This document shows positions 46,805 to 54,631 of a stretch of 64,000 nt of DNA, in pieces (within the stretch, counting starts at the first letter, position 1; every line of letters starts with the position of its first letter). Position numbers and translations under genes: made by a program. Under the pieces are notes generated by a model. The model made no database searches, was not told the origin of the DNA, and saw nothing but the letters and a program-made list of their open reading frames with translations. The DNA is taken from positions 1 to 64,000 of the forward strand of contig NZ_SCMK01000017.1 in the NCBI RefSeq assembly GCF_005503355.1, in the 5' to 3' direction. Source of the DNA: Sphingomonas sp. 1F27F7B (GTDB taxonomy: Bacteria; Pseudomonadota; Alphaproteobacteria; Sphingomonadales; Sphingomonadaceae).

Positions 46805-49531
46805 CTACTCTCCACCCTGTTCCGTAGTGGGTAGCGTGAAGCGGAAGACCGCGCCACCCTCTGGCCGGTTCTCTGCGCTGAGGACCCCACCATGCGCCTC
46901 AATGATACGCTTGCTGATGGAAAGTCCAATACCCATTCCTGCGCCTTCTTTCTTCGTTGTCGTAAAACGGGAAAAGAGTTGGTCGAGCATTGGTTCCGGT
47001 ATGCCTGGCCCACTATCGGCGATCTCTATTGCAATCATATCTTTACTGGACTTGCGCGATCTGACGGTAATCCGGCGATCGTTTGCGCCCTGTTGACGAA
47101 GAACATCTATGGAATTGCGAAGAAGATTAACTACAACTTGCTGAACCTGCACGCGATCCGCGAAGACGCAGGGTATTTCGGGGTCCAGATCATAGGTCAG
47201 CCGGATATTGAACTGGCTGGTTCCGATGAGCACCAGATCGGCCGCGTCACGAATTGTCGGGCCCAGCGGCGTCGCGCGCAGATCCACTTCGCCGCGCATG
47301 GTAAAGCTGCGCAGACGGCGAATGATCTCTCCGGCGCGCAGCGTCTGTTCATTGGCCATGCGCAGCAATTCGCCGACCCGTTCGAGCTCTTCGCCCTTGT
47401 CGAGCAGCATCCGCGCCGCGGCGAGGAAATTCGATGTCGCGGCGAGCGGCTGGTTGAGTTCATGCGCCATGTCCGCCGCAAGCTCGCTCATCGCCGATTG
47501 GCGGCCGACATGGGCGAGCTCGGCGTTGAGTTCACTCAGCCGCTCCTCGGCGGCGAACTGCTCGCTCAGGCTGCGGGCGAAGAGCGTGTAGAGCAGGTGT
47601 CCGTCGATCTGGGCGACGCCGCCGCGCACCTCCATTGGAAAGCGTTCGCCACTGCGGGTCAGGCCGGCGGCGGCGATGGTCTGCCCCGGCTCCAGCGGCT
47701 TGCCCGCCTTGAGGAAGGCGCTCAGCCGCGTTTCGGATTCCGCTTCCTCGTCACGCGGATAGGGCGTGAGCATCGCGAAATTGTGGCCCAGCACCTCATG
47801 GGCGCGATAATCCCACAGCGTTTCCGCGGCGGTGCTGAACACGCGGATCGTGCCTTCCTCGTCGACCGCCAGCATGGCCTCCGGCACGGTCTCGATGATC
47901 GAGCGCAGCTGCGCCTCGCGGCGGCGCAGCGCGGCTTCGCGCTCCTCGCGCTCGGTGATGTCGAGCATGGCGCCGATGGTGCGGACCAGATTGCCCGCGG
48001 TATCATAGAAGGCGCGCGAGGATCCCTCGACGGCGCGTACCGAGCCGTTGCTCTTCTTGAAGCGGTAGCGGAAGCCGAAGCGCGGCGCGCGATCGGCGAC
48101 GGCGGCCTCGATCGTCTCGATCACGCGCTCGGCGTCGTCGGGCTCGATCTGGTCGCGCCAGCTGTCGAAGCTGGTGACCGTGCCCGGCACCAGCCCCAGT
48201 CGCTCCTCCGCGCCGGGCGCCCAGGCGAACCGGCCCGTGGCGACTTCCCATTCGAACACGCCCACTTCATGCGTCGCAGTGGCGATGGCGAGCCGCTCCT
48301 CGCTCTCGCGGAGCTCGGCCACGGCGCGGGCCCGGTCGGAGATGTCGGTCATCTTGTGGATGATCACCGGATCGCGGCCGGCGATCTCGACACGGTGGAC
48401 ACGCTCGAGGATGGCGATCTCGCATCCGTCCCGCGTCGTCTCCACCAGTTCCTGGGTCTCGTCCTGCGGGCGGCGGGGCAGGGTGGTCTCGGCGCTCTCG
48501 CAGCGCGAGCGAAGCAGGAGATATTTGTTCTGCCCGCGCGCTTCCTCCTCGCTCCAGCCGAACAGCCTGGCCGCGCCTTCGGACCAATGGACGATCCGCC
48601 CGTCGGGCGAGGTAAGCGCCATGGTGGTGACGTCGATGGCTTCGCTCAGCTCCACCTGCACCGATTGCTCGCGAGCGACGCGCGTGACCGCCCAATAGGC
48701 GATCGTGCCGACGATCAGGACGTTGCCGAGCATCGCCAGCAGCTGGCCGGGGGCGGCGGTGATCACCATGTGCCGCGCGAGCACGAGCTCGAGCACTGCG
48801 GGCAGCACCGGCAGGATCAGCGCGGCCGGCAGCAGGACCTGCAGCATGCGGCGATTGTCGGGGTCGCGCGCCAGGTCGCGCATCCAGCCGAAGCCGCTGT
48901 TCCAGGCGATCGCGGCCAGCGCCAGCGAGATCGAGACGATGGCGGCGGGCAGCGAGGTGGTGAGCAGCGGCAGGGCCGGGCCGGCGCCGGCGCGCGAGAA
49001 CAGGATGATGATCGCCGCTGCGGCCGCAAGCCCAAGCGCGATCATTGCGACCAGGCTGCGCATCTCCTTCGCCACAAGGTCGTGCACGCATTGCCCCAGC
49101 CCGGCCAGGCCGAGCACGAGGAAAACCGCGGCCGGATTGATCCCGACCCGGCCCGGCTCGGTAAAGCTGAACTCGCCGAGCTGGCTCGGGAAGAGCAGCT
49201 GGTCGACGCCGAGATCGATCTCGGTCCAGCGCTCGAACAGCGCGACCAGGGCAATCACCAGCGGCACGGCGAGGCAGTTCATCGCCAGCCGCCGTCGGCC
49301 CAGGAAGGAAGCCAGGAAACCCAGCGAGAGGCCGATATAGCCGACGGCGGTCCAGGGCCAGATCGGGAAATCGTTCAGGCCGAACCCGCGCAGGGCCGGA
49401 AAGTGGAGGAACCAGCCCGCGAAGGCTGCCAGGCTGCAGGCCAGCCCGAAAAAGGCGAGCGCGAGTGCGACTCGTCGATTCACGGGTGCCGCCACCCATG
49501 ATGGCTCGGCGGGGTCAATTGCGAAGCGCAA
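46805..49531 (-). CDS. PAS-domain sensor histidine kinase, FixL-like
   Basis: The 908-residue protein has an N-terminal membrane region of about eight helices (20-275), then three PAS domains (about 280-400, 405-530, 535-650), a dimerisation helix with His in DMAHELNQPL (near residue 690) and an HATPase domain (QQVVVNLLRNSIDVLRQQG, DSGPGIPEPML, GAGMGIGLSISKRI). The last PAS resembles FixL but lacks the haem-ligating His in the expected DPH position, so oxygen sensing by haem is doubtful. The segment encoding the catalytic domain (46.9-47.2 kb) is visibly richer in A/T than its surroundings. Confidence 0.9.
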   Translation of the reverse strand: MRFAIDPAEPSWVAAPVNRRVALALAFFGLACSLAAFAGWFLHFPALRGFGLNDFPIWPWTAVGYIGLSLGFLASFLGRRRLAMNCLAVPLVIALVALFERWTEIDLGVDQLLFPSQLGEFSFTEPGRVGINPAAVFLVLGLAGLGQCVHDLVAKEMRSLVAMIALGLAAAAAIIILFSRAGAGPALPLLTTSLPAAIVSISLALAAIAWNSGFGWMRDLARDPDNRRMLQVLLPAALILPVLPAVLELVLARHMVITAAPGQLLAMLGNVLIVGTIAYWAVTRVAREQSVQVELSEAIDVTTMALTSPDGRIVHWSEGAARLFGWSEEEARGQNKYLLLRSRCESAETTLPRRPQDETQELVETTRDGCEIAILERVHRVEIAGRDPVIIHKMTDISDRARAVAELRESEERLAIATATHEVGVFEWEVATGRFAWAPGAEERLGLVPGTVTSFDSWRDQIEPDDAERVIETIEAAVADRAPRFGFRYRFKKSNGSVRAVEGSSRAFYDTAGNLVRTIGAMLDITEREEREAALRRREAQLRSIIETVPEAMLAVDEEGTIRVFSTAAETLWDYRAHEVLGHNFAMLTPYPRDEEAESETRLSAFLKAGKPLEPGQTIAAAGLTRSGERFPMEVRGGVAQIDGHLLYTLFARSLSEQFAAEERLSELNAELAHVGRQSAMSELAADMAHELNQPLAATSNFLAAARMLLDKGEELERVGELLRMANEQTLRAGEIIRRLRSFTMRGEVDLRATPLGPTIRDAADLVLIGTSQFNIRLTYDLDPEIPCVFADRVQVQQVVVNLLRNSIDVLRQQGANDRRITVRSRKSSKDMIAIEIADSGPGIPEPMLDQLFSRFTTTKKEGAGMGIGLSISKRIIEAHGGVLSAENRPEGGAVFRFTLPTTEQGGE

Positions 49532-49693
49532 CGATGCACCTTCCCCTTCCGGGAACTGTCAATAACACCAATCAAGCCCAAGAGAAAATGGGGATAGTCC
49601 AGAGTGGTTCAGTTTCTTTGCGAGCAAGGACGGCTTGCCAACTGGACAGCACCTGCGCGATCACTCGATCATTACGCAAGGGGGAGGATTCGC

Positions 49694-51112
49694 TTGATCC
49701 GGACGTTAATCATCTTTGGTGCGCTGGCCGGACTCGCCGCCTGCGATTCCAGCGGCACCAGGGCGCAGAGCGCCGCTTCCGATCCCGCCCCGGCGAGCGG
49801 TCCCGGCAAGGGCAAGGGCTATAGCCACGATCCCTTCCCGTCGACCTATCATGCCTATCCGGGCGCTCCCACGCTGCTGACCAACGTCACCGTGCTCGAC
49901 GGCGAGGGTGGGCGCATCGATCACGGCCAGCTGTTGTTCCGCGACGGCAAGATCGTCGCGGTCGGCCAGAATCTCGCCGCCGACGGCGCGACCGTGATCG
50001 ACGGGCAGGGCAAATATGTCACTCCCGGCGTGATCGACATCCACAGCCATCTGGGCGACTATCCCTCGCCCGGCGTGCAGGCCAATTCGGACGGCAACGA
50101 GATGACCGGGCCGGTCACCGCCGAAGTCTGGGCCGAGCACAGCGTCTGGCCGCAGGATCCCGGCTTCGGCCGCGCGCTCGCCAATGGGGGCGTCACCACG
50201 CTGCAGATCCTCCCAGGCTCGGCCAATCTGATGGGCGGCCGCTCGGTGGTGGTGAAGAACGTCTATGCCCGCACCATGCAGGGCATGAAGTTCCCCGGCG
50301 CGCCCTATGGCCTCAAGATGGCCTGTGGCGAGAACCCCAAGCGCGTCTATGGCTCGAAGGGGCGCATGCCCTCCACCCGGATGGGCAATGTCGCGGTCGA
50401 TCGCCAGACCTGGGCCCGCGCGGTCGAGTACAAGCGCCGCTGGGACAAATATGAGGAGAAGGGCGGGGAGGCGCCGGGGCGGGATCTGGCCATGGACACG
50501 CTTCGCGGCGTGCTGGAGGGCGAAATCCTCGTCCAGAACCATTGCTACCGCGCCGACGAGATGGCCGTCGTCATGGATATGGCCAAGGAATTCGGCTACC
50601 ACGTCTCGGCCTTCCACCACGCGGTCGAAGCGTACAAGATCGCCGACCTGCTCAAGGCCAACAACACCTGCGCCGCCGTCTGGGCGGACTGGTACGGCTT
50701 CAAGATGGAAGCCTATGACGCGGTGCCCGAGAATCTCGCCATCCTCGACAAGGAAGGCGCCTGCGCGATGATCCATTCGGACGACGCCAACGGCATCCAG
50801 CGCCTCAACCAGGAAGTCGCCAAGGCGCGGGCCTCGGGCATCAAGGCTGGCATGAACATCAGCGAGGAACATGCCTGGACCTGGCTGGCGATCAACCCGG
50901 CCAAGGCGCTCGGCATCGCCGACAAGACCGGCAGCCTCAAGCCCGGCAAGATGGCCGATGTGGTGCTGTGGAACGGCAATCCGTTCAGCGTCTACACCCG
51001 GCCGGAAAAGGTCTGGGTCGACGGCGCGCTGCTCTTCGACGCGAGGGATCCCAAGCGCCGCCCGGTTTCCGATTTCGAGCTCGGCCAGCCGGGCGAGGGG
51101 GATGTGAAGTGA
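49694..51112 (+). CDS. Amidohydrolase lipoprotein
   Basis: The 472-residue protein has a lipoprotein signal (lipobox LAAC near residue 17) and an imidazolonepropionase-like amidohydrolase domain: TLLTNVTVLDGEG, DGKIVAVGQNL, VTPGVIDIHSHLGD with the metal-binding H-x-H, ANGGVTTLQILPGSANLMGG, IHSDDANGIQRLNQE (metal Asp), and NPAKALGIADKTGSLKPGKMADVVLW. TTG 49694 with GGGGGAGGA upstream gives the lipoprotein; an earlier ATG at 49604 does not. Substrate unknown. Its stop overlaps the next gene (TGATG). Confidence 0.9.
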   Translation: MIRTLIIFGALAGLAACDSSGTRAQSAASDPAPASGPGKGKGYSHDPFPSTYHAYPGAPTLLTNVTVLDGEGGRIDHGQLLFRDGKIVAVGQNLAADGATVIDGQGKYVTPGVIDIHSHLGDYPSPGVQANSDGNEMTGPVTAEVWAEHSVWPQDPGFGRALANGGVTTLQILPGSANLMGGRSVVVKNVYARTMQGMKFPGAPYGLKMACGENPKRVYGSKGRMPSTRMGNVAVDRQTWARAVEYKRRWDKYEEKGGEAPGRDLAMDTLRGVLEGEILVQNHCYRADEMAVVMDMAKEFGYHVSAFHHAVEAYKIADLLKANNTCAAVWADWYGFKMEAYDAVPENLAILDKEGACAMIHSDDANGIQRLNQEVAKARASGIKAGMNISEEHAWTWLAINPAKALGIADKTGSLKPGKMADVVLWNGNPFSVYTRPEKVWVDGALLFDARDPKRRPVSDFELGQPGEGDVK

Positions 51113-52431
51113 TGACGAAGCAGCTCCTTCTCGCCGCCGCGGCGGCGCTTGCCCCGATCGCCTTTCTCGCTGCGCCCGCCGCGGCCCAGACCGTGGCGAT
51201 CACCAACGCCAGGCTGGTCGTCGGCGACGGCGGCCAGCCGGTCGACGGCGGCACCGTCGTGATCCGTGACGGCAAGGTCGTCGCCGCCGGCACGGGCGTC
51301 GCGGTGCCCGCCGGGATCCGCGTGATCGATGCGGGCGGCAAATGGGTGTCGCCCGGCATCTTCGCCGGCTTCACCCGGCTCGGCATCGTCGAGGTCGACG
51401 GCGTCGACCAGACGAACGACACCGGTCCCGGCAATATCGGTTTCCACGCCGCGATCGACGTCGCCCCGGCGGTGAACCCCAAGTCCAGCCCGATCGCGAT
51501 CAACCGGGCAGAGGGCATCACGCGTGCCGTGGTCGCCCCCGACAATTCCGGTTCGATCTTCGCCGGCCAGGGCGCGATCATCGATCTGGGCGCGGACATG
51601 GACGCAGTCAGCAAGCCGCGCGCCTTCCAGTTCATGGAATGGGGCGAGAGCGGCGCGCGTGCCGCGGGCGGCAGCCGGACCGCCGCCTATGCCGCGCTCA
51701 AGAACGTGCTGTTCGAAGTGCGGAACTATATCCGCGCGCCCGGCAGCTACACCGATCGCGGCAAGGATTCCTTCCTGACCCGCGCCGATGCCGAGGCGCT
51801 GGTGCCGGTGGTGCAGGGACGCATGCCGTTGCTCGTCCATGTGGAGCGCGCGTCCGACATGCTGGTGCTCCTGCAGCTAAGGAAGGAGCTGCCGGGGCTC
51901 AGGCTGGTGTTCGTCGGCGCGACCGAGGGCTGGACCGTCGCACCGCAGATCGCGGCCGCCGGCGTGCCGGTGATCGCCACTGCGCTCGCCGACCTGCCGG
52001 AGAGCTTCGAGCAACTCGCCGCGAGCCAATCCAATGTCGGTCGGATGGCGGCGGCGGGCGTCGTCGTCGCGATCGGCACGATCAACCAGGACGAGGCGCG
52101 CCAGGTCCGGTGGGAGAAGCAATATGCCGGCAACCTGGTCGCGCTGACCAAGGTGCCCGGCGCCACCGGCCTCGACTGGGGAGCGGCCTTCGCGGCGATC
52201 AGCTCCAGGCCGGCCGAGGCGCTCGGCCTGGGCGGCGAGTTCGGCTCGCTCAAGCCCGGCCGCCGCGGCGACGTGGTGATCTGGGACGGCGATCCGCTCG
52301 AGATCGGCACTTCGGCGGTCAACGTCTTCATCGATGGCGTCGAGCAGCCGCTCGAGAACCGCTGGACGCGCCTGCGCCAGCGCTATCTCGATCCGAAGGA
52401 CGGCGCGCTGCCCAAGGCCTATCAGCGCTAG
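51112..52431 (+). CDS. Amidohydrolase-like protein lacking the metal site
   Basis: The 439-residue secreted protein (signal peptide 1-25, APAAAQ) has the same fold as its neighbour (ITNARLVVGDGG, DGKVVAAGTGV, EALGLGGEFGSLKPGRRGDVVIWDGDP), but the H-x-H position reads FAGFT (KWVSPGIFAGFTRLG) and later His/Asp ligands are not evident. It is therefore probably not an active metallohydrolase and may be a structural partner of the upstream enzyme, with which it is translationally coupled. Confidence 0.85.
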   Translation: MTKQLLLAAAAALAPIAFLAAPAAAQTVAITNARLVVGDGGQPVDGGTVVIRDGKVVAAGTGVAVPAGIRVIDAGGKWVSPGIFAGFTRLGIVEVDGVDQTNDTGPGNIGFHAAIDVAPAVNPKSSPIAINRAEGITRAVVAPDNSGSIFAGQGAIIDLGADMDAVSKPRAFQFMEWGESGARAAGGSRTAAYAALKNVLFEVRNYIRAPGSYTDRGKDSFLTRADAEALVPVVQGRMPLLVHVERASDMLVLLQLRKELPGLRLVFVGATEGWTVAPQIAAAGVPVIATALADLPESFEQLAASQSNVGRMAAAGVVVAIGTINQDEARQVRWEKQYAGNLVALTKVPGATGLDWGAAFAAISSRPAEALGLGGEFGSLKPGRRGDVVIWDGDPLEIGTSAVNVFIDGVEQPLENRWTRLRQRYLDPKDGALPKAYQR

Positions 52432-52443
52432 GAACCTTGGTTT

Positions 52444-52475
52444 CGGTCCCGCATTGATTGCGGGACCGTCTTTTC
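52444..52475 (+). terminator. Terminator after the amidohydrolase pair
   Basis: Ten-base-pair perfect stem CGGTCCCGCA (52444-52453) with 52459-52468, loop TTGAT, followed by TCTTTTCT, 12 bases after the stop codon. Confidence 0.9.
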
Positions 52476-52489
52476 TGAAGGGATGCGAC

Positions 52490-52867
52490 ATGTTGAAGCG
52501 GATCATCGTGCCGACGCTGGCGGCGCTGGCGCTTACGGCGTGCGGCGGAGGAGCGAGCGACGTCAACCTCTCCGCCAACGAGGCAGTGACCGCCGAGCCG
52601 CTCAACGAGCTGGACGCAGCGAACGCGGCGGACACGACCAACTACAGTGCCGCCGTGCTGGGTCAGAACGACGCCCAGCGCAACGCGACCTTCATTCGCG
52701 CGTTGCAGGACGCCCCCTTGCCCTGTGACCATGTCGACAGTTCGACCCGCATCGCCGATCAGGACGGCGTCCCCACCTGGCGCGTCACCTGCAAGGGCGG
52801 GACGAATTACATGATCGGCATCCCCAGGGACGGGGTGGCGAAGATCATCAGCCGCACGGACCGGTAA
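52490..52867 (+). CDS. Small lipoprotein
   Basis: The 125-residue protein has a lipoprotein signal peptide (MLKRIIVPTLAALALTACGG, Cys18) and a soluble domain with two Cys (about residues 80 and 101) and a CKGGTNYMIGIPRDGVAKII C-terminus. No family recognised. ATG 52490 follows AAGGGATG. It lies just after the terminator of the amidohydrolase pair. The 220 bases downstream (52868-53088) show nothing supportable. Confidence 0.75.
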   Translation: MLKRIIVPTLAALALTACGGGASDVNLSANEAVTAEPLNELDAANAADTTNYSAAVLGQNDAQRNATFIRALQDAPLPCDHVDSSTRIADQDGVPTWRVTCKGGTNYMIGIPRDGVAKIISRTDR

Positions 52868-53088
52868 GGAAGCGTCGCTGCGCGCACGGCGGGCGGCGCA
52901 GCCCGAGCCGTTGTCCGTCCTCGCCCGCTGCCATATGAAGCGGCGCGCCGGCTCGAATCGAGCTTCGCGCCGCTGGGTCACAAAATGCCGCTGCTGTCAA
53001 AGCAGACCTGCGTGCCGGTCCGCCAGCCCGTTTTGGCCAATCGTCGATCCCCAATCCAGTATCGCATCAGTGCTTGATGGAGGCTGTG

Positions 53089-53310
53089 ATGTCGATGTTG
53101 GTTGGTGCACGAAATACCGATCCAAATGCATCTTCGAAGGCGGGCCGGCAGTGGCCTGCGCATCTGCTGCAGATCGCTGGACTGTGCGTGCAGCTGATGG
53201 TGGCGAGTTGCCCCGGTGAAACGCTTCCCACTCCGATAATATTGAAAGTGGAGCACGGAGATATTTCCAGATCATATTGCCATTCGGCCATCGTGGAATC
53301 GAAAATATAA
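53089..53310 (+). CDS. Possible 73-residue ORF upstream of Nudix gene
   Basis: A short frame with GGAGG five bases before ATG 53089, ending 26 bases before the Nudix gene. The product has one weakly hydrophobic segment (HLLQIAGLCVQLMVA) and no known family. The region is less GC-rich than the rest of the window. It may be a small gene, a leader peptide, or non-coding. Confidence 0.35.
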   Translation: MSMLVGARNTDPNASSKAGRQWPAHLLQIAGLCVQLMVASCPGETLPTPIILKVEHGDISRSYCHSAIVESKI

Positions 53311-53336
53311 GTGAAGCGCGCGCCAGGGAGGGAGGA

Positions 53337-54530
53337 ATGACGTACCGAACCACGATTGGATTTCTCAGGTCTCGCGTGAATATCTGGGTCAAACCGGCGG
53401 AGCGTGAAGAGGTTTTTCGTGATCTGATCTGCGACCTCAGGGGCGACGAGCCGACCTGGAGCCGGATTCGGGATCAGGACGAACTCGTCTTTCGGGAAGA
53501 GGATGCGCGATATGCCTTCGAACGAATCAGTGATCAGCCGATCAGGCCGAATGCGCGCTGGGCATATCCGAACGAGTTTCGCCATTTCCTGTCGGGCTTG
53601 ATGCCGCATCCGGGCGGCGGGCTTCCCGACGCTCCATGCCACGATCTCCGCAAGGGGCAGGTGCGGGTGAACAGTTGGGGCACGGAGAGCCTGGTGGAGG
53701 TCACGCGGCCAGGGATTGGGGGAAGGATATTCTTCTATCAGGATGAGGTTGAGCTCAGGACGGCGGTGATCGATGGGGAAATCGAGAGTGTCCACGTCAC
53801 TTTCGCGCGTATTCAGCCAATCAGGCATTTCGATCCGCAATCGGATCGCGGACATGGTGGAGTGCTGCTGCCGTTCGATCCGAAGCACGGTCGCGTTCTT
53901 TGCGTCACGCAGTGGCGGCACGATCGCCAGCGCTTCATGACCGAGCTGCCCCGGGGTTTCGCCCGACCCCAGGAATCCGGGGTGGATGCCGCGCTTCGGG
54001 AAGGTAAGGAAGAGGCGCGGGCCCAGCCGACCAAGCGGGTCGTCGACGCCGTCGATCGAATCCGGGGCGCCTCTGCCCATGTCTATGAGGTGTACGAACT
54101 CGGCAATGTGGCGACGGACAGCGGCAAGCTCATAGAGACGCCGGCCCTGGTCATGGCCTATGTGGATTATGAGGCGGTCAATAGCGAACTGGAGAAGATG
54201 ACGGTCGCCGGCGAGAATCCGGTGTGGATCGGCGCAGCTCCGTTCTTCGCAGCCGCCTTGCGGGAAGAGGCCGTGCAGATCGGGAAGCACGACATTCGGA
54301 GACTGGATCGCTTCACGCCCTGGTTCGGGGACGATCCGGACTGCCATGTCGATGTGGAGACCGGAGTCGGCCGGCTGGCGTTCAGCGACAACTTCACCAT
54401 CGCCGCGGCGGGACGTGCGCTGGTTCGGCTGCATGCCAACAACGCGTCACGAAGGGGAAAGCAGCGGCCCGCCTGGCTCGACGGGCTGGATCCCGCGGCT
54501 CTTGCCCGGTTTCCGGCGGCAACCGGCTGA
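53337..54530 (+). CDS. Nudix-domain protein with novel N-terminal region
   Basis: The 397-residue protein has an unrecognised N-terminal part (1-190) and a Nudix-type domain (about 190-330). The Nudix box is seen as G-x5-E-x7-REGKEE (GFARPQESGVDAALREGKEE), an exact match up to the metal-binding EE pair, but the usual final G-hydrophobic is RA and the hydrophobic after RE is G. It would hydrolyse nucleoside-diphosphate-linked compounds if active. ATG 53337 follows GGAGGGAGGA. Low-GC upstream sequence and lack of related neighbours hint at horizontal gain. Confidence 0.75.
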   Translation: MTYRTTIGFLRSRVNIWVKPAEREEVFRDLICDLRGDEPTWSRIRDQDELVFREEDARYAFERISDQPIRPNARWAYPNEFRHFLSGLMPHPGGGLPDAPCHDLRKGQVRVNSWGTESLVEVTRPGIGGRIFFYQDEVELRTAVIDGEIESVHVTFARIQPIRHFDPQSDRGHGGVLLPFDPKHGRVLCVTQWRHDRQRFMTELPRGFARPQESGVDAALREGKEEARAQPTKRVVDAVDRIRGASAHVYEVYELGNVATDSGKLIETPALVMAYVDYEAVNSELEKMTVAGENPVWIGAAPFFAAALREEAVQIGKHDIRRLDRFTPWFGDDPDCHVDVETGVGRLAFSDNFTIAAAGRALVRLHANNASRRGKQRPAWLDGLDPAALARFPAATG

Positions 54531-54544
54531 GGGGCGGCCGGTCA

Positions 54545-54576
54545 GGCAAGCAAGCAAGTAGGCAAGTAGGCAAGGA
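54545..54576. repeat. Short tandem repeats
   Basis: GCAA units followed by GCAAGTAG repeats (GGCAAGCAAGCAAGTAGGCA, continuing AGTAGGCAAGG) between the convergent Nudix and PhoX genes. Confidence 0.7.
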
Positions 54577-54607
54577 AAAGGGAGGCTTCCCATGCGGGGA
54601 GCCTCCC
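54573..54607 (-). terminator. Terminator of phoX gene
   Basis: Twelve-base-pair stem (54580-54591 with 54596-54607, one G-T pair) and a 4-nt loop; on the minus strand it is followed by CTTTTCC. It lies 25 bases past the PhoX stop. Confidence 0.85.
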
Positions 54608-54631
54608 TCTCAATTTCCGGCGATGCAGAGA

